From Sepiola atlantica (taxonomy: Eukaryota; Mollusca; Cephalopoda; Sepiida; Sepiolidae): DNA of 64,000 bases. Made by a program: the position numbers and the translations under genes. Under the pieces are notes generated by a model. It was given only the letters and a program-made list of their open reading frames with translations. It was not told the DNA's origin and ran no database searches. How positions within the stretch are numbered: the stretch's first letter is position 1; each line of letters opens with the position of its first letter. This document shows positions 33,339-43,987 of the stretch, piece by piece. The DNA is taken from positions 149,564,107 to 149,628,106 of the forward strand of contig OY744520.1 in assembly GCA_963556195.1 (NCBI GenBank), read 5' to 3'.

Positions 33339-34057
33339 AGTTACCAATAAGGGGTCGGTAAACAGGGGCGATAAAAACACCTGATGATGATGGTGATGCG
33401 TTGGTGAAAATCGATGGAAACTATAGAAACGGCTTGATGAACATGAAATCGATATAAACAAGAACAATTCCCTAAAGACCCTATCCTCTTATCCATTACA
33501 CGATCATTCTTTTAAATTAAAACAAGTTAGAATCAGTAAATACCTTTTAAATAAATCCAGGCAAAGACTTTTTCAATCAACACGCAGTATAGACTCTAAC
33601 ACTATTAAACAACGTAAAGATTTCTACAATTTATAGCGATTTGATCAGCAAACTAATACAAATCGAACAGAACTTGGATTTATTTTCAGGCTTTCTATTT
33701 TACACCAGATTCCCGATATAAGCTTATACATAAAATCTATATTTAAAAACAAAACAAAAACAAAACAGTTACTCCATATCATAAACGTATCATACATTTT
33801 GAATTCGAACAACTATTTTTTCTTTCAAAATAAAAACGCGAAACATTCTTTTTATATGGGGCAATTTTTGTCTTTATTAAATATTGTTTTTTTGGAGGAA
33901 AATACTCGAGTTTTCGGCGTTAACAATCTAAATGGTAAATTTGACAAAAAATAGAATAACCAGGTTACACAACGTGTTACCCAGAATATAATTCATATTG
34001 CTCGATTTTATGAGTTTAATAGTTAATATTAGAATATAAATGTATATATGTATAAAA
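33339..34057. other. no recognisable feature
   Basis: AT-rich DNA. A possible old retroelement segment around 33460-33720 is not assignable. Confidence 0.35.
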
Positions 34058-34070
34058 CACACACACACAT

Positions 34071-34131
<61 letters not shown>

Positions 34132-34254
34132 CTTAACTTTATATATATACTTATATATATACTTATATATATATCTATATATTAAGTTAGGTATATATAT
34201 ATATATATATATAGATATAGATATATATGTAGATATATATCTATATATGGAGTT

Positions 34255-34301
<47 letters not shown>
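34058..34301. repeat. compound (CA)n(AT)n microsatellite with GATA/TTAGGTA interruptions
   Basis: CA repeats then AT repeats broken by two GTTAGGTATA words (about 34184 and 34251). The gypsy element is inserted at its right end. Confidence 0.95.
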
Positions 34302-34307
<6 letters not shown>

Positions 34308-34575
34308 GGTTGCAAGGTTGAACAATAATTAGTGAGGAATACAATAAAGACGCAAACAACAAGGAGAATGCAATAATAAGTGTATTAAAGAAAAGGTATA
34401 GTTACAGTATGTACAAATGAAGGTGTCGAGTCAGAGAGTCTTGGTGGGAGGACATGTACGCTCTTCGGCGTCACTTCCGGTGGCATTTAGGCAACACGCA
34501 CTAAGGCCAACCTAGGCTTGCCATTTATAGTGTAACGTTATTCGTATATGCAAATGAGTGGTTGCCACCACAACA
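34302..34575 (-). repeat. 3' LTR of the Ty3/gypsy element
   Basis: 274 bases starting TGTTGTGGT and ending ACCACAACA, matched by 39232-39505 with three differences, all transitions. On the minus strand it follows a polypurine tract (GGGAGGGGGG, 34585-34576). It is flanked on its left by ATATA, which also follows the other LTR. Confidence 0.97.
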
Positions 34576-34585
34576 CCCCCCTCCC
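34576..34585 (-). other. polypurine tract (plus-strand DNA primer) of the gypsy element
   Basis: GGGAGGGGGG on the minus strand, touching the 3' LTR. Its position and composition are those expected for the second-strand primer. Confidence 0.9.
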
Positions 34586-34607
34586 AAGATTTGAAGTCAC
34601 ACAGATT

Positions 34608-35441
34608 TCAATATCTTTTTCTTTTTGGGTTTACTATCAATGGTTTATTAAATTTTCTTTTCCTACCTGATCTTCGGTGTTCAGGTGTATATTGAGGCGG
34701 TTCCAAATTAAAGAATTCGTATATGACATCTATGGTTTCCTCCTCAACGACTGATGTCGTATAATCATCATCTTGGATATGACGTTTTTTTATCTGATTT
34801 AGGTGCCTTTTATGTATACTCTGTGGACCTTTAATCATATATGTACAATCACCAATGCGTTTATCCACTACTCCACATTCCCAGTAAGATGTGTTATTCT
34901 TGTAGCACTTAAAATATACTCGATCTCCCGAGTTATATTTCTTTCTTCTCGTGTGTGTAGTGTTTCGGATAATTGCCTGTCTTGGCAACAGTTTATCAAA
35001 CGCTGATTTTACCTTTCTGGCAAACATTAGATCAGCTGGTGATATGTTTGATGGTGTACTAGGATGTGGTGTGATCCTATAAACTTGCAAGAATTGTTGC
35101 AAAGCTTTTTCTGTTGGTGTTCCAATGGATTTATTTAACGCTCGTTTTAGCGTGTCCACGAACCTTTCCGCAAGGCCGTTCGACCTTGGATGATACGGCG
35201 GAGTCGTGATGTGCTTCACTCGGAACGTGTCGCAAAATTCCTTAAACTCTGCGGATGTGAACTGCGTTCCGTTGTCAGTGACCAGTGTGTCTGGTACACC
35301 GAATCTTGCAAACAACTCGTGTAGGAACCCTATTGAGTTGTTCGTTGTTGGATTCCTGCAACGCATTACCTCCGGCCATTTTGTGTAACTATCCACTACA
35401 ATTAAATAATAGTTTTCTCCTACTGGACCAGCGAAGTCCAT
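34608..35441 (-). pseudogene. gypsy integrase, catalytic core and C-terminal part
   Basis: Integrase core (rve fold): MDFAGPVGENYYLIVVDSYT holds the first catalytic Asp, VTDNGTQF the second, and HPRSNGLAERF the catalytic Glu, giving an intact D,D-35-E-type triad. A C-terminal tail of about 120 residues is basic and ends normally at 34608. It is in the same frame as the upstream piece 36044-35454, separated only by the TGA at 35454-35456, so the ATG at 35441 is not a true start. The integrase would insert the cDNA; the ATATA duplication at the ends is its footprint. Confidence 0.92.
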
Positions 35442-35453
35442 GTGGATTCTCGA

Positions 35454-36044
35454 TCATGGTTGGTCGGTTTTCGGCCAAGGTTTGTGTACTATAGGTGGGG
35501 ATTTTGCTGCTAACTGGCATCCTTTACATTTATTTATTGTTGCTGCTATGTCAGTGTCCATGTTACGCCAGTACACGTAGCTTCTCATTAACGACTTCAT
35601 TCGATTTATCACCGGATGTCCCGTATGGAAATCTCTTAACATCCTATTCTGCAATGTTTTGGGTATTACCACTCTCTCACTGTACAGTAACACATCGTTA
35701 CATATGGAGAAAACTTCCTGCACCTTTGTGTCCGTTATAATTTTCTCTTTTATGTCCTTTATGTATTCGTCTTTCTCGGCTTCCCTTTTAATGTCCGACA
35801 AAGTTACGGGTAGTTCCTTAATGATGTTTGCTACCATATTTTTTACTTCAACATTTGTTCGAATTGCTGCAATGACTGATTCTTCCAGATTGTGTTTCTG
35901 TGGTATCAGTCTTGACAGTCCATCCGCATGGCAAATCTTTTTTGATGCTAGATGTTGTAGCTGGAAATCGTAATTAAGTAAGATTGTACCCCAGCGCAGC
36001 AATCTATTTGCGGTGTATACCGGCAATCCTTTTTTTTGATCCAT
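35454..36044 (-). pseudogene. gypsy RNase H end, linker and integrase zinc-binding domain
   Basis: After the frame change near 36030 this frame continues the RNase H C-terminal region (ANRLLRWGTILLNYDFQ, HADGLSRL). It then gives the integrase HHCC zinc finger: H-x3-H at FHTGHP and C-x2-C at KCKGCQ, about 30 residues apart. It stops at TGA 35454-35456, a position where relatives normally have Trp (TGG), so a single G-to-A change accounts for it. The ATG at 36044 is internal; translation would enter from the longer gag-pol frame. Confidence 0.9.
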
Positions 36045-38679
36045 AGATCGTGACTAACGGTTTATGGTCACTTTCAAGTAAGAATTGTCTACTATATAAA
36101 TATCGATGAAATTTAGTCACGGAAAAGATTATGCTCAATGCTTCTTTTTCGATTTGTGAATATGCCCTCTCGGCTGGTATAAGCGTTCTCGAAGCGTGCG
36201 CTATTGGTTTTCTAGACCAATCCGGCATAATATGTTGAATGCATGCTCCTAAGCAGTAGGAACTAGCGTCACTAGCGACGACTATTTTTAATTTTGTGTC
36301 AAAGTGCGTTAAGAATAATTCGGATGTTAGTGCGCTCTTTATTTTGTCAAAAGCGGTTTGACATTCTTGCGTCCAGTTCCAAGGTGTATCCTTTTTAAGC
36401 AGATTATTTAAGGGGGCTCGCAAGTTATGCATTCCTTCAATAAAAGATTGATAATAACTTGCGAGTCCTAAGAAACTCTGCAAGGTTGTTACGTTATCAG
36501 GTGCTGGCATATTTTTTATTGCCGCAGATCTGTCTGGGTCTGGACGTCGTCCATGTTTTTTTATTATGTGTCCAAGATACTTAATCTCGCTCATACAAAA
36601 GTCACATTTACTTGCTTTTACTTTAAAGCCGAATTCTTGTATTCGAGTAAATACTTGTTTCAAATGTTCCTTATGTTCTTGTAGGGATTTGCCCCTGACA
36701 ACAATGTCGTCCAGGTATGCACATGCGCACTCAATACCACTTAGCATGGTGTCCATCGCTTGCTGAAAAATGGCAAGCGCTACTTTGATGCCAAAGGGCA
36801 ATCGGTTGTATTTGTATAATCCCTTATGCGTATTGATGCATAGTATTTTTGAGCAATTTTCCTCGACCGGTATTTGCAAATATGCATCGCTCAAGTCTAT
36901 CTTGGAGAAGATATTACCACCATTTAACTTCGTGAATATTTCCTCTGGGCTTGGTAGAAGGTAATGGTGATCTTTTAATAGGGAGTTGACCCCGGTCGAA
37001 AAATCTGCGCACACTCTAACTTCGTCATTCTTTTTCTTTACGTATACGGTGGGGGCTGCCCACTCGCTGTGTTCTATTTTTGATAGAATTCCTGTCTGTT
37101 CCAATCTATCTAATTCTTTATTAATCTTTTCCAACCCAGCGAACAGAACGTTTCGCTTTTTTCTAAAAATTGGGCTGGCGTTTTCTTTAAGTTCAAACGA
37201 GGCCTTGAATTTATTACAGCGACCTAAGTTAGTCGTGAATGCTTCAGGAAATAATTCTTTTAAATCGTCTTTTATATTTACTGTTGTTGGAGAAGAACAT
37301 TCTATTTTTTTACAGAATGTATTGATTGGCTTATCCCATAGTCCAAATTTCTCAATTAAATCTATTCCAAACAGATTTTCACTATTTTTCAGTACGAATA
37401 TTTTTAATTTCTTCGTAATCCCTTTTAATTTTATCGGAAGGACAACTTCTCCTTCAAATTTTATACCACCACCAGTTACCGTCCGGGCTGATTTACTCGT
37501 TTTCATCATGGTTGGTTTTTTACCCAACTTTTTCCATGTATTCAGGTTTATAATAGAAATATCGGAGCCGGAGTCGAGTTGTAACTTTATTGGTGTTTTA
37601 AATATTTCCACTTTTACGTATTTTCGCCGATCTTTGTCTAATTTTGTATTTGATTTTGTTTGCTGTACTCTCTTTCTGGTGTAATCTTTATATCTGCAGC
37701 AATCGCTTTTGTGTCCTACCTTCTTACAAATGTAGCATTTTTTCTTTTTATAAGGACAATCTGATTCCCAATGCTTTTCTGCACATCTCTTACAGTTATA
37801 TCTAGGAAGAGGCTTGTTATATTCTGTCCTATATTTATGGTTATTAGGATTGTAATATCCCGTTCCATTTCGATTGCTTTTCTTTGTAAAGTTCTTGGTT
37901 GGTGTGTATGGTTTTCTAACTTTTCTTACATATGCCACTCCGGATTCTTCTATATTTTTTGAATCCTTTTTTAGTGTAATGGCCCTTTCACAGTCCTCTG
38001 CTAGTTTCTGGAGGGTTAAATATTGCTCAGATTCCAGCTTAGACAACACTCGTCTGCGTATTTCTGCATTTTTCGTGGAAACTAACCCTTGTGCGAAGAT
38101 TAGACATTTAAAATCTTCTACCGTTAGTTCCGCAAGCTTAAAATTATCGCAGTTTTTATTGACAACTGATGCGTATGTCAAATAATCTTGGTTGTCCATC
38201 TTTCTTAGATTAATGCACAGCCATCTTTTATGAAAAAGAGATATATTTGGATTAAATAATTTTTTTAGTAATTTCACAGCTTCCATGAACTCTAATTCCG
38301 CAGTTTTTTTAGGTAATATGTAATCTATGAATTTGCTGTGTTCTGATGTACCCAATTTCCTGAGTAAGAGGCTCACTTTCTGGCTATTTGGCCAATTTTT
38401 ACAGTCCAGTTGAAAGACATCCTCGTATCTTGTATAGTATGCTTCAAAAATCTTTCTTTCCTCCGGCACATAATTAAATGTGTCCATACTATTAAAGATA
38501 GTTGTATGGGAGAAATTAACACTGTCGACATTTTCTCGATTACTCTTTAGTAGTTCCAGTGTTTTAGCAAAACGTTCATTTTGTCTTTCCTCGCGGTCAG
38601 CTTGTGCCTGATTTTGTCTTTCCTCGCGGTCAGCTTGTGTCTGTAAAAATTGCATGAACATTTTTGATAAGTCTTCCAT
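36004..38679 (-). CDS. gypsy Gag-protease-reverse transcriptase-RNase H polyprotein (891 codons)
   Basis: Single long frame starting at the ATG nearest the leader. Residues 1-280 are Gag, with an ADREERQN motif repeated twice near residue 20 and a helical capsid-like part. Residues 297-327 hold two zinc knuckles (CKRCAEKHWESDC, which has one residue less than the standard spacing, and CYICKKVGHKSDC). Residues 368-373 are the aspartic protease site LDSGSD. About 505-700 is the reverse transcriptase with FSKIDLSDAY (motif A), YNRLPFGI (motif B) and YLDDI (catalytic pair, residues 655-658). About 795-891 is RNase H with VASDAS, EKEAL and SDHKPL. The frame leaves the family alignment at the A8 run (36037-36030) and ends 9 codons later, so RNase H is cut short and integrase lies in another frame. 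It is preceded by a 550-base leader. Confidence 0.93.
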   Translation of the reverse strand: MEDLSKMFMQFLQTQADREERQNQAQADREERQNERFAKTLELLKSNRENVDSVNFSHTTIFNSMDTFNYVPEERKIFEAYYTRYEDVFQLDCKNWPNSQKVSLLLRKLGTSEHSKFIDYILPKKTAELEFMEAVKLLKKLFNPNISLFHKRWLCINLRKMDNQDYLTYASVVNKNCDNFKLAELTVEDFKCLIFAQGLVSTKNAEIRRRVLSKLESEQYLTLQKLAEDCERAITLKKDSKNIEESGVAYVRKVRKPYTPTKNFTKKSNRNGTGYYNPNNHKYRTEYNKPLPRYNCKRCAEKHWESDCPYKKKKCYICKKVGHKSDCCRYKDYTRKRVQQTKSNTKLDKDRRKYVKVEIFKTPIKLQLDSGSDISIINLNTWKKLGKKPTMMKTSKSARTVTGGGIKFEGEVVLPIKLKGITKKLKIFVLKNSENLFGIDLIEKFGLWDKPINTFCKKIECSSPTTVNIKDDLKELFPEAFTTNLGRCNKFKASFELKENASPIFRKKRNVLFAGLEKINKELDRLEQTGILSKIEHSEWAAPTVYVKKKNDEVRVCADFSTGVNSLLKDHHYLLPSPEEIFTKLNGGNIFSKIDLSDAYLQIPVEENCSKILCINTHKGLYKYNRLPFGIKVALAIFQQAMDTMLSGIECACAYLDDIVVRGKSLQEHKEHLKQVFTRIQEFGFKVKASKCDFCMSEIKYLGHIIKKHGRRPDPDRSAAIKNMPAPDNVTTLQSFLGLASYYQSFIEGMHNLRAPLNNLLKKDTPWNWTQECQTAFDKIKSALTSELFLTHFDTKLKIVVASDASSYCLGACIQHIMPDWSRKPIAHASRTLIPAERAYSQIEKEALSIIFSVTKFHRYLYSRQFLLESDHKPLVTIYGSKKRIAGIHRK

Positions 38680-39231
38680 TTTTTTTTTTTTTTTTCGTGA
38701 CGTTTTACTGTATTATCCGTTATCCAGTGACAACTTAAAAAAAAAAAAATCCTTTCCTTGAGCTTTAATTTCCAGCTATGGTATTTCCTTTTAGTACCGC
38801 CGCCAAACAAATTATTAATTAAAAGATTCCTTTAGTTGTTGTTTTGCTAACGGGGAGCAGTAATTAGAATCCACTGGTGAACTTTTTTTTTCGTAGGTTA
38901 CTTCCTTGCTTTTCGTAATACGAGTCTGACCTGTCGTTTTGCGACAGAACAAAATCCGCTTTTCGTTTGCAAGTTGGTCCTTTAGTAATACAAAACAGAT
39001 TTGTCGTTTAGCGACAAAACAAAAATTCACTTTTACATTCGTTTGCAAGTCGGATTCCCAGAAAACGGCGTAAATTGTCGCTTTTGCCACGTTCGAGTTT
39101 TTTTTTTCACTTAAGTTGAAACTTTTCTTTAGCGTAAAATCCGTTTGCTCATCAACACTTTGCATTGTACTTTTTTTTTAAGAGTTCTTCGTCAAACTGT
39201 TATATTTGACGCTTCATATCTCGTCGCCAAC
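38680..39231 (-). other. gypsy leader with tandem repeats and an upstream frame
   Basis: Between the 5' LTR and Gag. Two direct repeats of about 70-75 bases (about 38912-38980 and 38981-39054) each contain a 5-bp-stem hairpin (TGTCGTTTTGCGACA and TGTCGTTTAGCGACA). A 116-codon minus-strand frame (39165-38815) runs through it without family resemblance; it could be an upstream ORF or chance. The hairpin repeats may be an RNA packaging or translation signal (inference). Confidence 0.65.
39212..39229 (-). other. primer-binding site of the gypsy element
   Basis: TGGCGACGAGATATGAAG starts two bases inside the 5' LTR border. It begins with TGG, the complement of a tRNA CCA end. I cannot say which tRNA matches. 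Confidence 0.75.
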
Positions 39232-39505
39232 TGTTGTGGTTGCAAGGTTGAACAATAATTAGTGAGGAATACAATGAAGACGCAAACAACAAGGAGAATG
39301 CAATAATAAGTGTATTAAAGAAAAGGTATAGTTACAGTATGTACAAATGAAGGTGTCGAGTCAGAGAGTCTTGGTGGGAGGACATGTACGCTCTTCGGCG
39401 TCACTTCCGGTGGCATTTAGGTAACACACACTAAGGCCAACCTAGGCTTGCCATTTATAGTGTAACGTTATTCGTATATGCAAATGAGTGGTTGCCACCA
39501 CAACA
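39232..39505 (-). repeat. 5' LTR of the Ty3/gypsy element
   Basis: 274 bases, TGTTGTGGT...ACCACAACA, three transitions away from the other LTR. It is expected to contain the element's promoter. Only nine AT bases separate it from a mariner insertion. Confidence 0.97.
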
Positions 39506-39514
39506 ATATATATA

Positions 39515-40674
39515 CGAGGAGCGTTCAATAAGTAATGCCCCATTTCCTATAGCAGTAGATTAATGAAATATGTCACACTTATAAGTCTTTCTCTACGTCG
39601 TAAGTTCACAAATCAAGGCTGCATCATCTGGGAAACGCTTTCTTTTCCAAAAAAACTTCATGGCTGGGAAGAGATGAAAGTCGGAGGGTGCAATGTCTGG
39701 AGAGTCAAGGGGATGGGGAGGATTTCATAGCCACATGCCCGTACTTCTGATCTGACGACATGCGAGCTGTGGACCGGAGCGTTGTCTTACCGGAAGAGGA
39801 TACCTTTGCTGATCTTGCTCAGCCTTTTGATTTTGATAGTTTCTCTTAATTTCATCAAAAGTGAAGCGTAATAGGTTCCTGTAATTGTGGTACGCTTTGC
39901 CAGGAAATCTGCTATCACTACTCCGTCCTGGTCCCAGAAGACTGTTAGCATGACCTTGCAAACGGAGGGCTGCACCCAGGCAAGGGTGCAGCCCTCCGCT
40001 GGAGGTGGTTAGTCCAAGTGCTTCTACTACATTGACTGGGTTTTGGTCTCTGGATCATAGTGATGGACCCAAGTTTCATCCTGTGTAATCAGTCGTTGTA
40101 AAAAGTTTAACTCATCTTCTTGGCACATCTCCAAATTCATCCTCGAGCACTCGACGTGTTCTTGCTTCTGGAAAGGTGGGAGCAACCTGGGAATCCACCT
40201 GACAGACACCTTTTACATATGCAAATGGTCATGAATGATAGTTTCCACATACCCTATATTACTCTTGACCTCTTGAGCTATTTGGTAGAATAGTAATGCG
40301 TCGATCTCCCAAAATGGCAGCCTCAACTTGACGGACAGATGCCTCATCAATGGCAGAAGAGGGAGAACCACGATGCCAGCGTTTTACAAGGTCATATGAT
40401 GAGGCATCATGAACATAAGTTTCTTTCATTTCATCAAAAGTCTTCTTTGGTGTGCGTCATTTCAAATTCAAAAAAAACGGATCACTGCGCGACACTCAAC
40501 TGGCTCCATTTCACACCTGACTCAGTTTAAACACCTGCAAATCAGAAATCACAATTAGTTCAGAGCTGTTTTCGCAACATAACCCATACATATATGAATC
40601 ATTACACATGCAGAATTTAATCAAAGTCAGACAACTAGAAGTTGGTCAGGGGCATTACTTATTGGACACCCATC

Positions 40675-40675
<1 letters not shown>
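39515..40675 (-). mobile_element. mariner transposon with broken transposase
   Basis: 1161 bases between TA dinucleotides (39513-39514 and 40676-40677). The ends are inverted: CGAGGAGCGTTCAATAAGTA on the left and, reading inward, CGATGGGTGTCCAATAAGTA on the right, both then giving ATGCCCC. It carries minus-strand transposase remains. It sits in the same (AT)n tract as the gypsy element, whose target sequence is the TA it needs. Size and end sequence are typical of mariner. Confidence 0.93.
39640..40509 (-). pseudogene. mariner transposase, inactivated
   Basis: The start ATG (40509-40507) gives MEPVECRAVIRFF and then a stop. This fits the N-terminal helix-turn-helix start of mariner transposases. 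A readable middle part (40209-40027) has SVRWIPRLLPPFQKQEH and ITQDETWVHHYDPETK, which contains the first catalytic Asp. 39961-39725 covers the core with the second Asp region displaced by frame changes. About 39710-39650 reads NPPHPLDSPDIAPSDFHLFP, which holds the third catalytic Asp in the DD34D pattern. Many stops and shifts separate these parts, so it is inactive. In mariner this enzyme cuts at TA sites and needs no host factor. Confidence 0.9.

Positions 40676-40740
<65 letters not shown>
40676..40740. repeat. (AT)n microsatellite, right part of the insertion target
   Basis: Continuation of the AT tract into which mariner and the gypsy element inserted. Confidence 0.96.
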
Positions 40741-40745
<5 letters not shown>

Positions 40746-40746
40746 T

Positions 40747-41007
40747 GTGTGTACATGGTAATCTTCTAAACTAATGACCGATTATAAAGCATTTTAGAAT
40801 ATATATTCCAGGCAACACAGTGAGTAACTAAGGCACGGTATTTCTATTGTAAATTTTCACATTTACTGGGTGAATATATATTAAACCTTAATATATTATC
40901 TTAAGTATGTGTACATATTTATATATTTCTATGTACATGAGAATTTCCTAAACTAATGAACGGATCATTACACACTTTGGAATATATATTCTTGGCAACA
41001 TGGTGAG
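40747..41007 (+). repeat. two diverged direct repeats, period about 181 bp
   Basis: 40750-40824 and 40931-41006 share TGTACATG, AAACTAATGA.CG, GAATATATATTC and GGCAACA.GGTGAG-like words. They resemble non-coding dispersed repeats common in invertebrates. Not coding. Confidence 0.75.
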
Positions 41008-41147
41008 AAATAATAATAATGTAAATTTTAGTATTCAGAGGTTCTCACCGAAACGTACTATACCCCCCTAAAATAAAAAAAAACATCATAATCTTATCTT
41101 AATCTTGTATTTATAACTTCTATCCGTCCTGCACTTGTATTCAACTA

Positions 41148-41149
<2 letters not shown>

Positions 41150-41227
<78 letters not shown>
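41150..41227. repeat. (AT)n microsatellite
   Basis: Pure AT tract. Confidence 0.97.
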
Positions 41228-41232
<5 letters not shown>

Positions 41233-43678
41233 CAGAATTAAACGATTATTGTGGAAAAGATAAGAAAAATAGAATCCCCAGTACGTTGAAAAATACATTT
41301 CTTTTGATTGATGAAAGTCACATGCTGATTTCGTGCCGTATTAAATTTTTAAAATGTCATCGACTGCTGGGAGTATGTTTAAATCATTGCAGGTGGACGG
41401 AATTGAAAAATGAAATACCACTCCAGACGAAACTAGTCTTTATCATGTTTTGTAAAATATATAAAAATATCCTGTCGATATTTTGCAAATTCAAACCGTT
41501 TTCCCACAAATCAAAGAAATGCGACAATCAAAAACACAAACAGAATCGTTTCTCTTACCGCTTTCTAGGAATTCATTTTTCTATGGAAGAAATAGAAAAA
41601 TCATTTATGTGTTTTTCGAAAGATATTCATCGTCGTTGAACAGCGAAAACATTGACTTCGTAGGGGATCCCAAAAACGAAAATATTTTTGCTAGAATTTA
41701 AAAAAAACAAAAGAAAAGAGAGAATAAAATAGACGCCAAATGTGGGCACACATACAAATACACGCCGTATACGCATATCTCTGTTCTATTCGCTTTAGCT
41801 ACTTTTTCGCAATCAGAGAGAGGAATGTGACTTTCTTTAGAAATTACCAAATATCAATGCCTTTTGTCTTACTATATAGCAATACAGGGTTGTGGGAAGG
41901 TAAATGGCTCAGCATCCGACTTTTACTCATCCAAGTCTTTCAGCAGGTGTGACAAACTAGATCACTGCTGTCTGTATGTTCATACATATGGTCTTGCCCC
42001 GCATGTTCCGCGCGTGATTTGTTGTAGTCATCGGATGTCGTGTGGCTAAGTAGTCAAGCCCTCGACAGACAGCTTCTACCACAGGCACACTCACATGGTC
42101 AATTTGAAATGTGTCAGAGTTTATATATTTTACGTGTGGCGTCGTCCGAGGCGTGTATAATCTGTTATACACACATCGGCAAGCACTTCTTTCTAATCGT
42201 CATCGTTGTCTTATGAATTCACACGGACGCACGAGGCTTATTTTGAATGGATAATTTATTAGCTTTAAGACAGAGGGATATATATGGTTTTATATGTCAG
42301 AGCGGGATATGCATGAAGAAGTAGTCAATGTTTTAAAGAGAAAGTTAGAGATAGATAGATCGATAAAAAGAGGTAAGGGGAGAGAGATTTCTTAAGCCGC
42401 AATGTTATACTAGCCCACAGTGTTCACTCACCTGGCCCCATTGGTTTTTCAGGGAAGCAAGCACATGTTTTGTGACTACTTCGCAGCAAGATACCAGAAA
42501 TCACTTCTCCGGAAATGGCGTAATATTCTGTATTTATGCTTAGCCGCTGGTGTTATTCTTTTGAACAGCGATCCGTTAATCGTACCCTCCACTGGAATTG
42601 AGGGCTTTCACCATGTCACATAGAGTCTACAGAATATCAATTTCATGGTAGATATAGATGTAACATAATTACATTTGAAAATAAACGCTATAAAAGTAGT
42701 GATACATAATTAAACTATATATATGGAAAAAAAATAAAAGCATAAAGTATAATAGGAATTGGGAAATATTAAAAGTTATATTCTTGTAAAATAAAAAGTA
42801 GGAACGGATCGGAATAGAAATATACAAGTGTAAACTTCAAACACCCAATACAATTATTAAACATGAACCATGAATTAGAAGCGATATGCAGACATATAAG
42901 CTAGTATTTGCCTTATTTAAATAATAACGATATATTAAGATAGTTTAAGGGGAGATGCCCAAGAAGGCATAACCCACAAACAAATATATAAATAATAAAT
43001 ACTGAGATAGATGATTATTTGGCAATGTCAGTTCTTGAAAAACGCGGGATTGCTAGCCGAGAACCCGCTACCAGTTTTTAAGAACAGCGAACAGTCCTGA
43101 GCCGACCATCAATTCGCTAGTAATTATAGAGTTCAGAATCAGGTTGGCAAAGTTCATTTTAGGTAGATAAAACATTTACATGCTACAAAAATGGTTATTT
43201 AATTGAATGATTATGTTATATCATTAAATGATGTTTCCATATGCGCCATTGAATTTTATGACACTGTTCTGTTTTTTACATCAACAGATTATCTAGACTT
43301 GCCCTCTACAAACCCTTTAACTAATCTTTTGGATGGTTGCACAATAAGTCCTTGATTTAAAAATATTATCATAATTAAAAAAAATAACTTTTTTATAATA
43401 TTTTTACCAAATTCTCCACTCACAACCTTTATCTATCTATCCTCTGATGGAGGAAAAAATGATTTACTCCGTAAATAAATGTTGGTCTTTTTTGTTCAAT
43501 AATTTCTTTCACTATCATTAGCCGGTTTGTTAGCTTATGTAGACGAAATCTCAAACAAGTTGTCACGGTTAGTAGTCACTGGCCTCTCGGGTTGATGCGC
43601 CCGGTATTTCTGATCATATTAATTAGACAGAAATAACGGAAGATCAGTCTCTAGATAAGTCTACACACATTAATATAC

Positions 43679-43681
<3 letters not shown>
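41228..43681. other. no recognisable feature
   Basis: Two and a half kilobases without microsatellites over 20 units and without family words. The longest frame (41286-41639 plus, 117 codons) is Lys/Phe/Cys-rich with no domain. GTGTGGCTAAGTAGTCAAGC at about 42039 is box A-like but has no box B. Confidence 0.4.

Positions 43682-43720
<39 letters not shown>
43682..43720. repeat. (AT)n microsatellite
   Basis: Pure AT tract. Confidence 0.96.
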
Positions 43721-43725
<5 letters not shown>

Positions 43726-43782
43726 AATTAGTCCAACGTTAAGAAAATTGAAAACAGGCTGTCAAAAGTAATGCGTAATGCT

Positions 43783-43783
<1 letters not shown>

Positions 43784-43862
<79 letters not shown>
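43784..43862. repeat. compound (AT)n(GA)n microsatellite
   Basis: About 20 AT units then about 17 GA units. Confidence 0.97.
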
Positions 43863-43987
43863 GAGTATTAGAAGGCTATCACAATGCAAGAAATGGAAAT
43901 ATGTCGGCGTTGAGAAGTAAGACAAGAACAAGTGATTTAAATCATATATTTTTTCAAAAACGTTTTTAATAAATTTTTCTTTCTACA

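Larger units (their letters stand above)
34302..39505 (-). mobile_element. Ty3/gypsy LTR retrotransposon, young, nearly intact
   Basis: 5.2-kb element reading on the minus strand: 5' LTR (39505-39232), primer-binding site, leader, one long gag-pol frame, integrase, polypurine tract, 3' LTR. The LTRs differ at 3 of 274 positions, so insertion was recent. Target duplication is ATATA (34297-34301 and 39506-39510), inside an (AT)n tract. Domain order protease-RT-RNase H-integrase marks Ty3/gypsy. There is no env-like frame. The polyprotein is broken twice: a one-base shift in a run of eight A near 36030-36037 and a TGA at 35454-35456. Movement depends on splitting host DNA with its integrase and copying RNA in cytoplasmic particles, but this copy is probably defective. 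Clade assignment (Mag-like?) is uncertain. Confidence 0.95.

Noticed and set aside
37986..38185. Plus-strand open frames across the gypsy element (for example 36986-37684, 232 codons)
   Set aside because: They are antisense shadows of the gag-pol frame, which has clear protease, RT and RNase H motifs.
42030..42100. tRNA-like box A (GTGTGGCTAAGTAGTCAAGC)
   Set aside because: No matching box B at a suitable distance and no cloverleaf.
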